Assembly (NCBI GenBank): GCA_020252485.1
Contig: JADCCX010000036.1
Location: 62,001 to 126,000 of the forward strand
Direction of reading: 5' to 3'
DNA from: Methylocystis sp.
GTDB lineage: Bacteria > Pseudomonadota > Alphaproteobacteria > Rhizobiales > Beijerinckiaceae
DNA length: 64,000 nt
The position numbers and the translations under genes are program-made. Positions 1 to 8,877 of the stretch are shown in pieces. How positions within the stretch are numbered: position 1 is the first letter of the stretch; every line of letters begins with the position of its first letter. The notes beneath the pieces are model-generated. The model was not told the DNA's origin, did not search any database, and saw only the letters and a program-made list of their open reading frames with translations.

Positions 1-174
1 ACCTGACGGTTACGCCGGGCCCGATCTCAGCAAAAAACCTCTCTGAAGTCCCGGTCGCCGCGCCACCGGCGCTGTGTCATTGCGGACACATGTGGATACC
101 AGTAGCAATCCTTCGGGTCACACTTTGTTAACCCTTTTCAAATCTGGCTGCGATCGGGGCATAGTTGCAGATAA

Positions 175-1569
175 GTGATTCGCAGAAAGCGGATGATCTT
201 GAATAGGGCCTTCAAACCCCTAGAAGTTCACAGGCTCCTGCTGATTGCGGGATTTTTGGCGTTTCCGCTGGAGGTTTCGGCGCAATCATTGACTGCGATC
301 ATCCGCGAAGCCGTGGGCGCCAACCCGGAAGTCGGCGCCAGCCGGGCCAACCGGCGGGCGGTGGATCAGGAGCTCGAGGCGGCCAAGGGGCTGAGCCGTC
401 CAACGGTCGATCTTTCGGCGCAGACCGGCGTCAGGTCCGGCGACATCATCGATAGCCGGATCGGCCAGGAATACCGCCGGGTCGGCCGCGACCGGGTGAA
501 TGGCAGTGTGATCGTCTCGCAGAACCTCTTCGATGGCAACGAGGCGAAAAGCGAGCAGCGGCGCCAGGGGGAACGCGTCAATTCCGCCCGCAGCCGGGTC
601 GCTGACGCGGCGAATTCCATCGCGCTCAGGACCGCGCAGGCCTATCTTGAAGTGCAGCGGTCCGCCGCCGTGGTCGATGTCGCGCAGCGCAATGTCGCCG
701 TCCACAATGAAATCCTGACCCGTGTGCGCGCCCGCAGCGATGGCGGCGGCGGCTCGCCCGTCGATGTCAATGTGGCGAGCGCGCGCATCGAAGCGGCGCG
801 CGCGTTCCTTGCGGAGGCGCAAGGCCGCAACCGTGACGCCGAAACCTTGTACCGCGCCGTGGTCGGCAAGAAGCCGGGCAAGCTGCAGCCAGTTCAGGCT
901 CCGGTCAAGGCGCTTCCCCGCACCGTCGATATCGCGGTTTCGGAGGCTGTCCAGATCGCTCCGTCCGTCCTTGCGGCTCTTGCTGATACGCGGGCGGCCG
1001 AGGCGTCCATCGATAGTGCGCAATCGCGCTTCTATCCGCGCATCGACGCCCAGCTCTTCGCTGATGGGAACTATGGTCTCTTCTACCGTGACCGCTCGCG
1101 CTATGATGCATCGGCCCTGCTGGTCCTGCGCCATAATCTCTATCGCGGCGGCATCGATACGGCCCGGGTGGCGGAAGCGCGCGAGCGGACCACCGAGGCG
1201 CGCGACGCCGCCGAAAATGCGCGCCGCGTGGTTGAGCGCGAAGTCCGCTTCGCCTGGAGCGCCATCCAGAGCGCGCAGGCGCGCGGCGCCGCTCTCGCCA
1301 GGCAGATCGAGCAGAACCGCCTCGCTTTCGGCGGCTATGTCCAGCAATATGAACTGGGTCAGCGGACCCTCATCGATATCCTCGACATCCAGAACGAGAC
1401 GTTCATTACGCAGACCAACATGGTCACCGAGGAGTTCTCGGGCCGCTACAGCGTCTTTCGCGTTCTGGCAGGCATCGGCCGGTTGCTGCCCGCTCTTGGC
1501 ATCAATCCGCCCGAGGAAGCCCTCTGGCCCTCCGGGGAGCCGGTGCGCCGGCCGCAAGGGGCGCTCTGA
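175..1569 (+). CDS. TolC-family outer membrane efflux/secretion protein
   Basis: Outer-membrane channel expected to complete a type I secretion machine with the ABC transporter and HlyD-type adaptor that follow on the same strand. The protein begins with basic residues, then a hydrophobic stretch ending in VSAQS, which fits a signal peptide. The mature part starts with LTAIIREAVGANPEV, the usual opening of TolC-like proteins, and is rich in long amphipathic helices. A late segment (YELGQRTLIDILDIQNE) matches the conserved TolC helix region. The GTG at 175 gives 464 residues; an ATG at 193 gives 458 and is an equal candidate. Closest functional parallel is the LapE-type outer membrane factor; that assignment rests on context. 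Confidence 0.9.
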   Translation: MIRRKRMILNRAFKPLEVHRLLLIAGFLAFPLEVSAQSLTAIIREAVGANPEVGASRANRRAVDQELEAAKGLSRPTVDLSAQTGVRSGDIIDSRIGQEYRRVGRDRVNGSVIVSQNLFDGNEAKSEQRRQGERVNSARSRVADAANSIALRTAQAYLEVQRSAAVVDVAQRNVAVHNEILTRVRARSDGGGGSPVDVNVASARIEAARAFLAEAQGRNRDAETLYRAVVGKKPGKLQPVQAPVKALPRTVDIAVSEAVQIAPSVLAALADTRAAEASIDSAQSRFYPRIDAQLFADGNYGLFYRDRSRYDASALLVLRHNLYRGGIDTARVAEARERTTEARDAAENARRVVEREVRFAWSAIQSAQARGAALARQIEQNRLAFGGYVQQYELGQRTLIDILDIQNETFITQTNMVTEEFSGRYSVFRVLAGIGRLLPALGINPPEEALWPSGEPVRRPQGAL

Positions 1570-1630
1570 CGCTGTGGTTCCATCTCATTGCGCCATGCTC
1601 TAATTGTCCCGTCGCCCATCATTGACGGTC

Positions 1631-1654
1631 CCTTAACCATGATTCCCCATGGTT
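1631..1654. promoter_or_regulatory. TTAACCAT-containing inverted repeat upstream of the type I secretion ABC gene
   Basis: AACCAT at 1635-1640 and ATGGTT at 1649-1654 form a perfect 6-bp inverted repeat with an 8-bp spacer, preceded by CCTT. TTAACCAT (1633-1640) is the octamer described for CtrA-type regulators in alphaproteobacteria. A close copy lies at 48295-48317. A regulatory role is inference. Confidence 0.4.
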
Positions 1655-1699
1655 GGGCGGCGGCCGGACACATCGTCCAGCCCGGGAAGATGCGTCACG

Positions 1700-3979
1700 A
1701 TGACAGGGCTATCACCACAGGCGATGGTGGCGAAAATCGAGGCCAGCCTCGCTGCCAGCGGGGAGGTGCCTGCGCCCGGCGCTCCTTTGTCCGAAGCTCC
1801 TCCTCTATCTGAATTTCCTGCGCCTGCCGATCCGCTGGTTCTGGCGATCCTGCACATCGCCCGCCATTACGGATTGTCGGGCGCCGTCGAAGGCCTTGCC
1901 GCAGGATTGCCGCTCGTGCGCGGAAGGCTGCCGCTCGCGCATCTCGCCCTGGCCGCCGAACGGGTTGGCCTCTGCGCCGAGGTGGTGGAGCGGCCTATCA
2001 TGGCGCTTGCTCCCCATGATTGTCCGCTGCTCCTGCCGATGAAGAACGGCGCCGTGCTGATCGCGGCCGGCATCGAGGGGCAGGGCGCCGACAGGCATGT
2101 CGTCGTCGAGATTCCAGGGTCCGGCCATCCGGCGAAAGCGGTGCCGATCAGGGGCCTCGCCAAGGTCGCGACAGGCGAGATCGTGCGGCTGCGGCCGGAA
2201 GCAGGGTCGGTTGAGCCGGCGCCCGCCGCGCCATCGATAACCGCGAAGCGCTGGCTGGCTTCCGGCTTCAAAGGCGGCGGCGTCAGCTACGGCCATGTCG
2301 TCCTCGTCACCATCGCGCTGAACGTGATCGGGGCGGCGCTGCCGCTCTACACGATGAATGTTTACGACAGGGTGATCCCCAACGGTGCGCTCGACACTCT
2401 CGCGGCGCTATCGATCGGGGCGCTTCTGGCCATTGCCTTCGACTTCCTGATGCGCAGCCTGCGCGCCGATCTGCTCGACATAACCGGACGTGCGGTGGAT
2501 GTGCGGCTGTCGAACAGCCTCTTCGCCAGGCTTCTCGGCGCGCGGCTCAACCCGGCTCCCAGCGCCACCGGCGTTCAGGCGAATACGCTGCGCGAATTTG
2601 AATCGCTGAGGGAGTTCTTCCAGTCGCTGACGCTGACGACTTTGGGCGATCTGCCCTTCGCCCTTGCATTCTTCGTGGCAATCTACCTGATCGCCGGCCC
2701 GCTGGTTCTGGTTCCGGCGCTGATGGCTCCCGTGACCCTGATTGTCTGCCTGCTGATCCAGCGCAGGCTTTCCAGCCTGATGCATGATCAGTTCCGCGAT
2801 ATGGCGCAGCGCAATGCCGTTGCCGTCGAGGTGATCGTGGGCCTGGAGACGCTGAAGTCCATCGGCGCCGAAAGCTGGGCCGCCGACCGCTGGGAGCGCG
2901 CCACGGCGGATGGCATCCGAATCTCGACCGAAATCCGCAGGCTCACCAACCTCGCCTCGCATGTCGTGGTGGCGAGCCAGTCGCTGGTGACGGTTCTGAT
3001 GGTCCTGCACGGCGCGCAGCTGGTGCTCGCCGGCAGCATCTCCACCGGCGCGCTGATCGCCAGCATCATGCTGGCCGGACGCGCGCTTGCGCCCGTCGGG
3101 CAGATCGCCCTGCTGATGACGCGGGCCTTCCAGGCGCGCCAGGCGTTCAACGCGCTGAAGCCGGTGCTGGAAGCGCCGCAGGAGCGCGAAAGCGGCAAAT
3201 CCTTCGTGGCGATGGAGCGTCTGACCGGGGCGCTCGCCATGGAAGAGGTGAGCTTCCGCTATGCCGAGGAAGGCGAGAGCGTGCTGAAGCGGATCAGCCT
3301 GTCGGTCAAGCCAGGCGAACGCATTGCGATCCTGGGGGCGATCGGCAGCGGCAAGAGCACCCTGCTGCGGCTCTTTCCCGCGCTGTTGTTGCCGCAGGAG
3401 GGTCAGGTGCTGGCCGATGGCGTCGCCGTGCAGCATATCGACCCGGCGGTCTTGCGCCGCTGCATCGCCCATGTGCCGCAGGACGCGATGCTGTTTCGTG
3501 GCACGATCCGCCAGAATCTGGTCATCCATGCGCCAAGGGCGGCCGAGCGCGATTTGCTCGAGGCATTGGCGGTATCGGGCGCCGGCGACTGGATCAGCCG
3601 CATGCCCAAGGGCCTCGACACGATGATCGGCGAGCGCGGGCAAGGGCTTTCCGGCGGTCAGCGGCAGGCGGTCGCGCTCGCCCGGGCGCTCGTCACCCGG
3701 CCCAAGGTCGTGCTGCTCGACGAGCCGACGGGGGCGATGGACGGCCGGACCGAGACGGCGCTTCTCGCGAGGCTCGCCGGATTCGTCGCCCGTCATCGCG
3801 CCACGCTCATCATGGTCACGCACCGGCCGGCGGTGCTCGATATCGTCGATCGCGTGATCGTCATCGACAAGGGCCAGAAGCTGCAGGACGGCCCCAAGGC
3901 CGCTGTGCTGGCGGCGCTCACGCCAGCCAGGCCGGAGAAGCCCGCCGCCGCGCCGCGCGCGCAGGGAGCGCCGGCATGA
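1700..3979 (+). CDS. Type I secretion system permease/ATPase (LapB-like)
   Basis: Inner-membrane ABC exporter with fused membrane and ATPase domains. The N-terminal part (about residues 40-150, LAILHIARHYGL...) looks like a peptidase C39-like domain without the catalytic Cys, as in LapB/HlyB-type transporters that recognise RTX-like substrates without processing them. A transmembrane domain follows (about 195-480), then the nucleotide-binding domain with Walker A GAIGSGKST near residue 546, signature LSGGQRQAVALARAL and Walker B VVLLDEPTGAMD. The ATG at 1700 is chosen because GGGAAG lies about 10 bp upstream; an in-frame ATG at 1649 would add 17 residues. The stop overlaps the next gene by ATGA, indicating translational coupling. 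The substrate is not encoded in the window. Confidence 0.92.
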   Translation: MTGLSPQAMVAKIEASLAASGEVPAPGAPLSEAPPLSEFPAPADPLVLAILHIARHYGLSGAVEGLAAGLPLVRGRLPLAHLALAAERVGLCAEVVERPIMALAPHDCPLLLPMKNGAVLIAAGIEGQGADRHVVVEIPGSGHPAKAVPIRGLAKVATGEIVRLRPEAGSVEPAPAAPSITAKRWLASGFKGGGVSYGHVVLVTIALNVIGAALPLYTMNVYDRVIPNGALDTLAALSIGALLAIAFDFLMRSLRADLLDITGRAVDVRLSNSLFARLLGARLNPAPSATGVQANTLREFESLREFFQSLTLTTLGDLPFALAFFVAIYLIAGPLVLVPALMAPVTLIVCLLIQRRLSSLMHDQFRDMAQRNAVAVEVIVGLETLKSIGAESWAADRWERATADGIRISTEIRRLTNLASHVVVASQSLVTVLMVLHGAQLVLAGSISTGALIASIMLAGRALAPVGQIALLMTRAFQARQAFNALKPVLEAPQERESGKSFVAMERLTGALAMEEVSFRYAEEGESVLKRISLSVKPGERIAILGAIGSGKSTLLRLFPALLLPQEGQVLADGVAVQHIDPAVLRRCIAHVPQDAMLFRGTIRQNLVIHAPRAAERDLLEALAVSGAGDWISRMPKGLDTMIGERGQGLSGGQRQAVALARALVTRPKVVLLDEPTGAMDGRTETALLARLAGFVARHRATLIMVTHRPAVLDIVDRVIVIDKGQKLQDGPKAAVLAALTPARPEKPAAAPRAQGAPA

Positions 3980-5334
3980 GCCTGCCTCCCGTCGTCAGCG
4001 AAGCGCCTGCCGCGATCCTGCCGCAGGCCCGCGCGATAGGCCTGCCCAGCGCTGTCAGCGCCGATCTGCTGCAGCCTCCGCGCCGGCTTTACCACGCCAG
4101 CATGCTGGCGCTCGTCGGCCTCGTCGCCGGGTTCTTCATCTGGTCCGCCCAGGCGGCGATGACGGAGTTCACGGTGGGGCAGGGCAAGGTGATCCCGGCC
4201 CGCAAGGTGCAGGTGGTGCAGAATCTCGAAGGCGGCATCGTGCGCGCTATCGCCGTCCGCGAAGGCCAGCAGGTGAAGCAGGGCGACCTGCTCCTCTCAA
4301 TCGACCCCACCGCGCCGGGCGCGCAACTCGCCGAGGCGCGCGAGAAGACCGCCGGGCTTATGGCGCTGATGGCGCGCCTCGACGCGGAGCTGAAAGGCTC
4401 CAAACCGCAGTTTCCGCCCGAGGTCGCGGCGCGGCGTCCCGACCTCGTCGCCAACGAGCTCGCCCTGTTCGAAAGCCGCCGGCGCGAGATCGAAAGCGCG
4501 CTCTCCGGCCTCGATCTGCAGATCCGGCAGCGCGAGCAGGAGGTGATAGAGACAAAGGCGAAGATCGCGAGCCTGCAGAGCGGGCTCGCACTCGCGAAGC
4601 GCGAGTTCGAACTGGTGCAGCCGCTGGTCCTGTCGGGCGCGGCAGCCCGCATCGAGGGTATTCGGGCCGAGTCAAAAGTCGTCGAAATCGACGGAGCCCT
4701 GCGCTCGGCCGAACTCGCCATTCCCCGCATCGAGGCGGCTTTGGCCGAGGCGCGCGACCGCCGGATCGAAAAGGAGCAATCCTACCGCGGAGAGGCGCTG
4801 ATGAAGCTTTCGCAGGCGGATAACGAGTTGGCGGGCCTGATGCAGGGCATGCGCAACAATGAGGATCGCGTGCGGCGCACCGACATGACCGCGCCGGTCA
4901 ACGGCATCGTCAAGAGCCTGCATGTCACGACGATCGGTCAGGTGATCCAGCCCGGCTCAAGCGCGGTCGAGATCGTGCCGATCGACGAGACCCTGCTCGT
5001 CGAAGCGCAGGTGCGGCCGCAGGACATCGCCTTCCTGCGGCCCGGCCTTGATGCGATGGTGAAGCTCTCGGCCTATGATGCAACCATCTACGGCGGGCTG
5101 CCGGCCCGTCTCGAACATATCGGCGCGGACAGCATAACCTCCGACAAGGGCGAGACCTATTACATCATCCGGGTCCGGACCGATGCCAATTCGCTCCATT
5201 ACAAGGGGCGCGAACTGCCGATCATTCCCGGCATGGTCGCCGATGTGGAGATCAAGACCGGACAGAAGACCGTGCTGCAATATCTGATCAAGCCGATCAC
5301 CCGTATGCAGCAGCAGGCTTTGCGCGAGCGTTGA
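3976..5334 (+). CDS. HlyD-family type I secretion periplasmic adaptor (LapC-like)
   Basis: Membrane-fusion protein linking the inner-membrane ABC exporter to the outer-membrane channel. It has a cytoplasmic N-terminus of about 35 residues, one transmembrane helix (MLALVGLVAGFFIWSAQAAM), a beta-barrel/lipoyl segment (VIPARKVQVVQNLEGGIVRAI), a long coiled-coil hairpin (about residues 110-300), the second lipoyl half and a C-terminal beta domain ending GMVADVEIKTGQKTVLQYLIKPI, the classic HlyD ending. Its 452 residues fit the family. It starts inside the stop codon of the ABC gene. Together with the upstream TolC-like gene this is a complete type I secretion set, most like the LapBCE adhesin exporter. 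Confidence 0.93.
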   Translation: MSLPPVVSEAPAAILPQARAIGLPSAVSADLLQPPRRLYHASMLALVGLVAGFFIWSAQAAMTEFTVGQGKVIPARKVQVVQNLEGGIVRAIAVREGQQVKQGDLLLSIDPTAPGAQLAEAREKTAGLMALMARLDAELKGSKPQFPPEVAARRPDLVANELALFESRRREIESALSGLDLQIRQREQEVIETKAKIASLQSGLALAKREFELVQPLVLSGAAARIEGIRAESKVVEIDGALRSAELAIPRIEAALAEARDRRIEKEQSYRGEALMKLSQADNELAGLMQGMRNNEDRVRRTDMTAPVNGIVKSLHVTTIGQVIQPGSSAVEIVPIDETLLVEAQVRPQDIAFLRPGLDAMVKLSAYDATIYGGLPARLEHIGADSITSDKGETYYIIRVRTDANSLHYKGRELPIIPGMVADVEIKTGQKTVLQYLIKPITRMQQQALRER

Positions 5335-5366
5335 GCCATTTCGAAACTGCAGCGGGAACGGGAACG

Positions 5367-6101
5367 ATGCGTCTGCTTCTGATCAATCCGAACACGACGG
5401 AAGCGATGACCGCGAAGATGGCCGCAGCCGCCCGCGCCTTCCTGCCCGGCGTAGAGGTCGCGGCCTCGACGGGGCGCTTCGGCGCGCAATATATCGCGAG
5501 CCGGGCGAGCTATGCCGTCGCCGGCCATGCGGCGCTCGATTGCTGCGCCCGCGACGGCGCGGGAGCCGATGCCGTGCTGCTCGCCTGTTTCGGCGATCCC
5601 GCACTGGACGCCATCCGCGAGGTCTCCCCTGTGCCCGTGATCAGCCTGGTGGAGGCCGCCTGCGCGGCGGCGGGCGACAAGGGCCGCCGCTTCTCGATCG
5701 TCACCGGCGGCGAGCGCTGGGGACCGATGCTGCGCGAGCAGGTGCGCGCGCATGGGCTCGATGGCCAGATCGCCTCCATCCGCACCGTGGCGCCGTCAGG
5801 CGGCGTGATCGCGGCCGATCCCGAGGCGGCCTATGCGCTGCTGGCCGAAACCTGCCGTCTCTGCGTGGCGGAGGATGGCGCCGAGGCCGTCATCCTGGGC
5901 GGCGCCGGCCTGATCGGCATCGCCGCAGCCATTCAGCCGCGCGTGCCGGCGCCGGTCATCTGTTCGGTCGTCGCCGGACTTGAGGCGGCGAAATTGGCGC
6001 TTGGCCGGGCCAGCGGCGGCGATGGCCGAACCGATGCCGTCGCCACGACAGGTTTGAGCGCCGAACTCGCGGCGCTCTTCAGCCGCGGGACGCTGACCTG
6101 A
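5367..6101 (+). CDS. Asp/Glu/hydantoin racemase-family protein lacking the second catalytic Cys
   Basis: The opening LLLINPNTTEAMTAKM and the overall layout match the hydantoin/aspartate/glutamate racemase family. The first-lobe cysteine is present (VLLACFGDPAL). At the second-lobe site, where hydantoin racemases carry GCAGM, this protein reads ILGGAGLIGIA, with Gly in place of Cys. A two-base racemization mechanism needs both thiols, so the activity is uncertain; it may be a one-cysteine isomerase, a decarboxylase or an inactive paralogue. The ATG at 5367 follows a purine-rich stretch (GGGAACGGGAACG); a TTG at 5331 overlapping the previous stop is possible. It lies 3 bp from the convergent hppD gene. 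Confidence 0.8.
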   Translation: MRLLLINPNTTEAMTAKMAAAARAFLPGVEVAASTGRFGAQYIASRASYAVAGHAALDCCARDGAGADAVLLACFGDPALDAIREVSPVPVISLVEAACAAAGDKGRRFSIVTGGERWGPMLREQVRAHGLDGQIASIRTVAPSGGVIAADPEAAYALLAETCRLCVAEDGAEAVILGGAGLIGIAAAIQPRVPAPVICSVVAGLEAAKLALGRASGGDGRTDAVATTGLSAELAALFSRGTLT

Positions 6102-6104
6102 GGC

Positions 6105-7250
6105 TCACTCCGCCGCGTTCAGCGTCAGGACGCCGCGGCGGATCTGGTCCTCCTCGATCGATTCGAAGAGCGCACGGAAATTGCCTTCGCCGAAGCCGTC
6201 ATCGCCCTTGCGCTGGATGAACTCGAAGAAGATCGGTCCCAGGATCGTGCCGGAGAAAATCTGCAGCAGCACCTTCGACATGCGGCCCTCCTTCGAGCCG
6301 AGCGCCACCGCGCCTTCGCCGTCGATCAGGATGCCGTTCTTCGCCATGCGCGCCACATCCTCGCCGTGGCCGGCGAGGCGGCCATCGACCTTCTCGTAAT
6401 ATGTGACGGGGGGCGACGGCATGAAGGGCAGGCCATTGGCGCGCAGCGTCTCGACCGTGGCGTAGAGGTCGCGCGAGCCGCAGGCGATATGCTGGATTCC
6501 CTCGCCCCTGTACTGGCGCAGATATTCCTCGATCTGCGACTTGTCGTCGAGGCTCTCGTTGATCGGGATGCGGATCTTGCCGCAGGGCGAAGTCAGCGCG
6601 CGCGACATCAGGCCGGTCAGCTTGCCCTCAATGTTGAAAAAGCGGATCTCGCGGAAGTTGAAGAGCTTCTCATACCAATCCGCCCAATAATCCATGCGGC
6701 CGCGATAAACATTGTGGGTCAGGTGATCGAGGTAATGCAGACCCGCAGGTTCCGGGTGCGGATCCCGCTCACCCGTCCAGGTGAAATCCACATCCCAGAT
6801 GGAGCCCTTGTTCGTCGGGTGGTTCGCGTAACGATCGACAAAGTAGAGGAGCGAACCGCCGATGCCCTTGATCGCCGGGATGGCTAACTCCATCGGACCC
6901 ACTGTGCCGACGAAGGGTTCGGCGCCGAGCGCCAGCGCCCGCTCATAGGCCGCTTTGGCATCGGCCACGCGGAAGGCCATGGCGCAGGCGCAGGGGCCGT
7001 GCTCGCGGGCGAAGCCTTGCGCGAAGCTGTCCGGCTCGGCGTTGACGACATAATTCACGTCGCCCTGCCGGTAGAGCGTCACGTTCTTCGAGCGGTGCTT
7101 CGCCACCGGCGTGAAGCCCATGAGGCGAAAGGCCTTGTCGAGTTCGGCAGGGTCTGGATGGGCGAATTCGACGAATTCGAAGCCGTCGGTCCCCATGGGA
7201 TTGGCGGCGCTGATGGCGGCAGGCGGTGCGTCGAACGGAAACGGTCCCAT
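6105..7250 (-). CDS. hppD: 4-hydroxyphenylpyruvate dioxygenase
   Basis: Fe(II)-dependent enzyme converting 4-hydroxyphenylpyruvate to homogentisate in tyrosine catabolism. The protein has two vicinal-oxygen-chelate halves. The probable metal ligands are the His in YLDHLTHNV, the His in [14 protein letters not shown] and the Glu in [21 protein letters not shown], the last being the family signature. The ATG at 7250 is chosen: GGGAGAGAC lies just upstream and the product (381 residues) fits the family; the open frame continues upstream without similarity. It is divergent from an Lrp/AsnC regulator across about 140 bp, a common arrangement for Lrp-controlled amino-acid catabolic genes. No homogentisate dioxygenase is seen nearby. 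Confidence 0.95.
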   Translation of the reverse strand: MGPFPFDAPPAAISAANPMGTDGFEFVEFAHPDPAELDKAFRLMGFTPVAKHRSKNVTLYRQGDVNYVVNAEPDSFAQGFAREHGPCACAMAFRVADAKAAYERALALGAEPFVGTVGPMELAIPAIKGIGGSLLYFVDRYANHPTNKGSIWDVDFTWTGERDPHPEPAGLHYLDHLTHNVYRGRMDYWADWYEKLFNFREIRFFNIEGKLTGLMSRALTSPCGKIRIPINESLDDKSQIEEYLRQYRGEGIQHIACGSRDLYATVETLRANGLPFMPSPPVTYYEKVDGRLAGHGEDVARMAKNGILIDGEGAVALGSKEGRMSKVLLQIFSGTILGPIFFEFIQRKGDDGFGEGNFRALFESIEEDQIRRGVLTLNAAE

Positions 7251-7353
7251 GGTGTCTCTCCCTTTGGCGATGATTTGAGCCAAGGATGCCACATTCGGTG
7301 TGCATCGTCCTTGCGATCTGGCCTCCAAGCGACGTGCTTTATGCACAGATGAT

Positions 7354-7374
7354 GCATTTTGTGATCAATAATGC
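7354..7374. promoter_or_regulatory. Candidate Lrp/AsnC operator in the hppD-lrp divergent promoter region
   Basis: An AT-rich imperfect inverted repeat with outer arms GCATT and AATGC surrounds TGTGATCAA, just upstream of the regulator start at 7388 and inside the shared intergenic region. Lrp-family proteins bind such degenerate AT-rich palindromes. The role is inferred from position and symmetry. Confidence 0.4.
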
Positions 7375-7387
7375 TATTCTCACGCGC

Positions 7388-7840
7388 ATGGATCCCTTTG
7401 ACCGCAAGATCATGCGCGCATTGCAGAGTTCTGGCGCACAGACCAACCAGGAGCTTGCCGACCGCGTCGGCCTGTCGCCGTCGCAGATATCGCGCCGCCG
7501 CCAGCAGCTGGAGGCGGAAGGGCTGATCGAGGGATACGCCGCGAGGCTATCGGCCGATAAACTGGGCTTCGGCGTGCGCGTCTTCGTGCATGTCACGCTC
7601 GCCGCCCATTCGCCGGACAACTCGCGGCATTTCGCCGAGCTCGTGCGGCGCACGCCCGAAATCCTGGAGGCGCATGCGCTGACCGGCGAGGCCGATTATC
7701 TGCTGAAAGTGGTCGTTCGCAGCCTCAAGGACCTGTCGGACCTGATCAACGAAAGGCTGCTGCCGCATGCCAGCGTCGACCGGGTGCGCTCCGAGATCGT
7801 GCTGGAAACGCTGAAGGAGAGCACGGCCCTGCCGCTTTGA
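7388..7840 (+). CDS. Lrp/AsnC-family transcriptional regulator
   Basis: Small regulator of 150 residues. An N-terminal winged HTH (MDPFDRKIMRALQSSGAQTNQELADRVGLSPSQISRRRQQLE...) is followed by the ligand-binding RAM domain (GVRVFVHVTLAAHSPD..., then EILEAHALTGEADYLLKVVVRSL). The ATG at 7388 gives the canonical start; upstream in-frame codons would add an unlikely hydrophobic extension. It is transcribed away from hppD and is the obvious candidate to control it in response to an aromatic amino acid. Confidence 0.92.
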   Translation: MDPFDRKIMRALQSSGAQTNQELADRVGLSPSQISRRRQQLEAEGLIEGYAARLSADKLGFGVRVFVHVTLAAHSPDNSRHFAELVRRTPEILEAHALTGEADYLLKVVVRSLKDLSDLINERLLPHASVDRVRSEIVLETLKESTALPL

Positions 7841-7875
7841 TTATTCCGTTCCGCTTCTTGTCATCTCGCCATGCG

Positions 7876-7897
7876 GTTGACACATAGGCCTGTCAAC
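7876..7897. promoter_or_regulatory. Perfect inverted repeat upstream of the DUF533 gene
   Basis: GTTGACA (7876-7882) and TGTCAAC (7891-7897) are exact inverted arms separated by 8 bp, ending 15 bp before the AGGAG ribosome-binding site at 7913. TTGACA could also act as a -35 box. It looks like an operator for a dimeric repressor; the regulator is unknown. Confidence 0.4.
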
Positions 7898-7923
7898 GGA
7901 CCCCAAACTTGCAGGAGTTGATC

Positions 7924-8784
7924 ATGTTCGACGCGAAATCTCTTCTCGATATGGTGATGGGCGCCGGTCAGCAGGGCGGCCAGCAAGGCGGCGCGGCGGG
8001 CGGCATCGGCGGCCTCCTGGGGTCTGTCCTGGCGCAGGCGACGCAGGGGCTGAAGCAGGGCGGACAGGACCTCAACACGGCCAGCGGCGGCATGGGCGAC
8101 AAGCTCAAGGGCATGGCCAGCCAGGCTGCGGGCGGCCGCTCGCCGCAGGATCTGATGCAGCAGGCGAAAGAGATGATCGCCAAGAATCCCGGCATGGCTG
8201 CCGCTGCGGCGGCTGGCCTCGGCGGTCTCCTGCTGGGCACCAAAAGCGGGCGCGGCCTCGCCATGGGCGCTGCCCAGGTCGGCGGCCTCGCCCTGATCGG
8301 CGGCCTCGCCTATTCCGCCTACCAGAACTACCAGAATGGCAAGCCGCTGATCAGCCGCAGCGGCGAGGTCCATACCGCCCCGCATGGCTCGGGCTTCGCC
8401 GACGATGACGGCGACGATCAGAGCCGCGCGCTGCTGATGCTGCGCGCCATGATCGCGGCGGCGGCCTCCGATGGCGAGATCGACAATGCCGAGCGGGCCC
8501 GCATCTTCGGCAACCTCCGTCAGGCGGGGCTCGAGGACGAGGCGGCCGCCTATATCGAGGCGGAGTTCAGGAAGCCCCTCGATGCGGCCGGTCTGGCGCG
8601 GCTCTCCGACGGTCCCGAGACCGCAGCGCAGATCTATACGGCGGCGCGCCTGGCGATTGACCCGGACACCGGCGAGGAGAAGGTTTTCCTCGCCGCACTC
8701 GCCGCCGCGCTGCGGCTTGATCCGGAGCTCGCGACCCAGATCGATGCGGCGGTGGCCTCCGTGATGGAGAACCAGCCCGTCTAA
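7924..8784 (+). CDS. DUF533 / TerB-like inner-membrane protein (YebE family)
   Basis: The N-terminal region is very rich in Gly, Ala and Gln. A hydrophobic segment follows (GMAAAAAAGLGGLLLGTKSGRGLAMGAAQVGGLALIGGLAY), then a charged helical TerB-like domain (LLMLRAMIAAAASDGEIDNAERARIFGNLRQAG... through the C-terminus). This architecture is that of YebE/DUF533 proteins; the function is not established. The ATG at 7924 is preceded by AGGAG at the right distance; a TTG at 7909 is less likely. The gene appears monocistronic, with tandem and palindromic repeats immediately downstream. Confidence 0.85.
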   Translation: MFDAKSLLDMVMGAGQQGGQQGGAAGGIGGLLGSVLAQATQGLKQGGQDLNTASGGMGDKLKGMASQAAGGRSPQDLMQQAKEMIAKNPGMAAAAAAGLGGLLLGTKSGRGLAMGAAQVGGLALIGGLAYSAYQNYQNGKPLISRSGEVHTAPHGSGFADDDGDDQSRALLMLRAMIAAAASDGEIDNAERARIFGNLRQAGLEDEAAAYIEAEFRKPLDAAGLARLSDGPETAAQIYTAARLAIDPDTGEEKVFLAALAAALRLDPELATQIDAAVASVMENQPV

Positions 8785-8790
8785 GCTGGC

Positions 8791-8850
8791 GGCGCTTCCC
8801 TTGGCTGCGCTTCCCTTGGCGGCGCTTCCCTTGGCGGCGCTTCCCTTGGC
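8791..8850. repeat. Four tandem 15-bp repeats
   Basis: Units GGCGCTTCCCTTGGC at 8791-8805, 8806-8820 (first base T), 8821-8835 and 8836-8850. They begin 6 bp after the stop of the DUF533 gene. The near-identity of units suggests recent slippage, so copy number may vary between strains. Confidence 0.9.
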
Positions 8851-8877
8851 ATTCTGTTGAAGAACGCTTTGCTTCCT

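Noticed and set aside
1-174. Partial gene at the left edge
   Set aside because: No frame with recognisable coding content runs off the edge; it is treated as the upstream region of the TolC-like gene.
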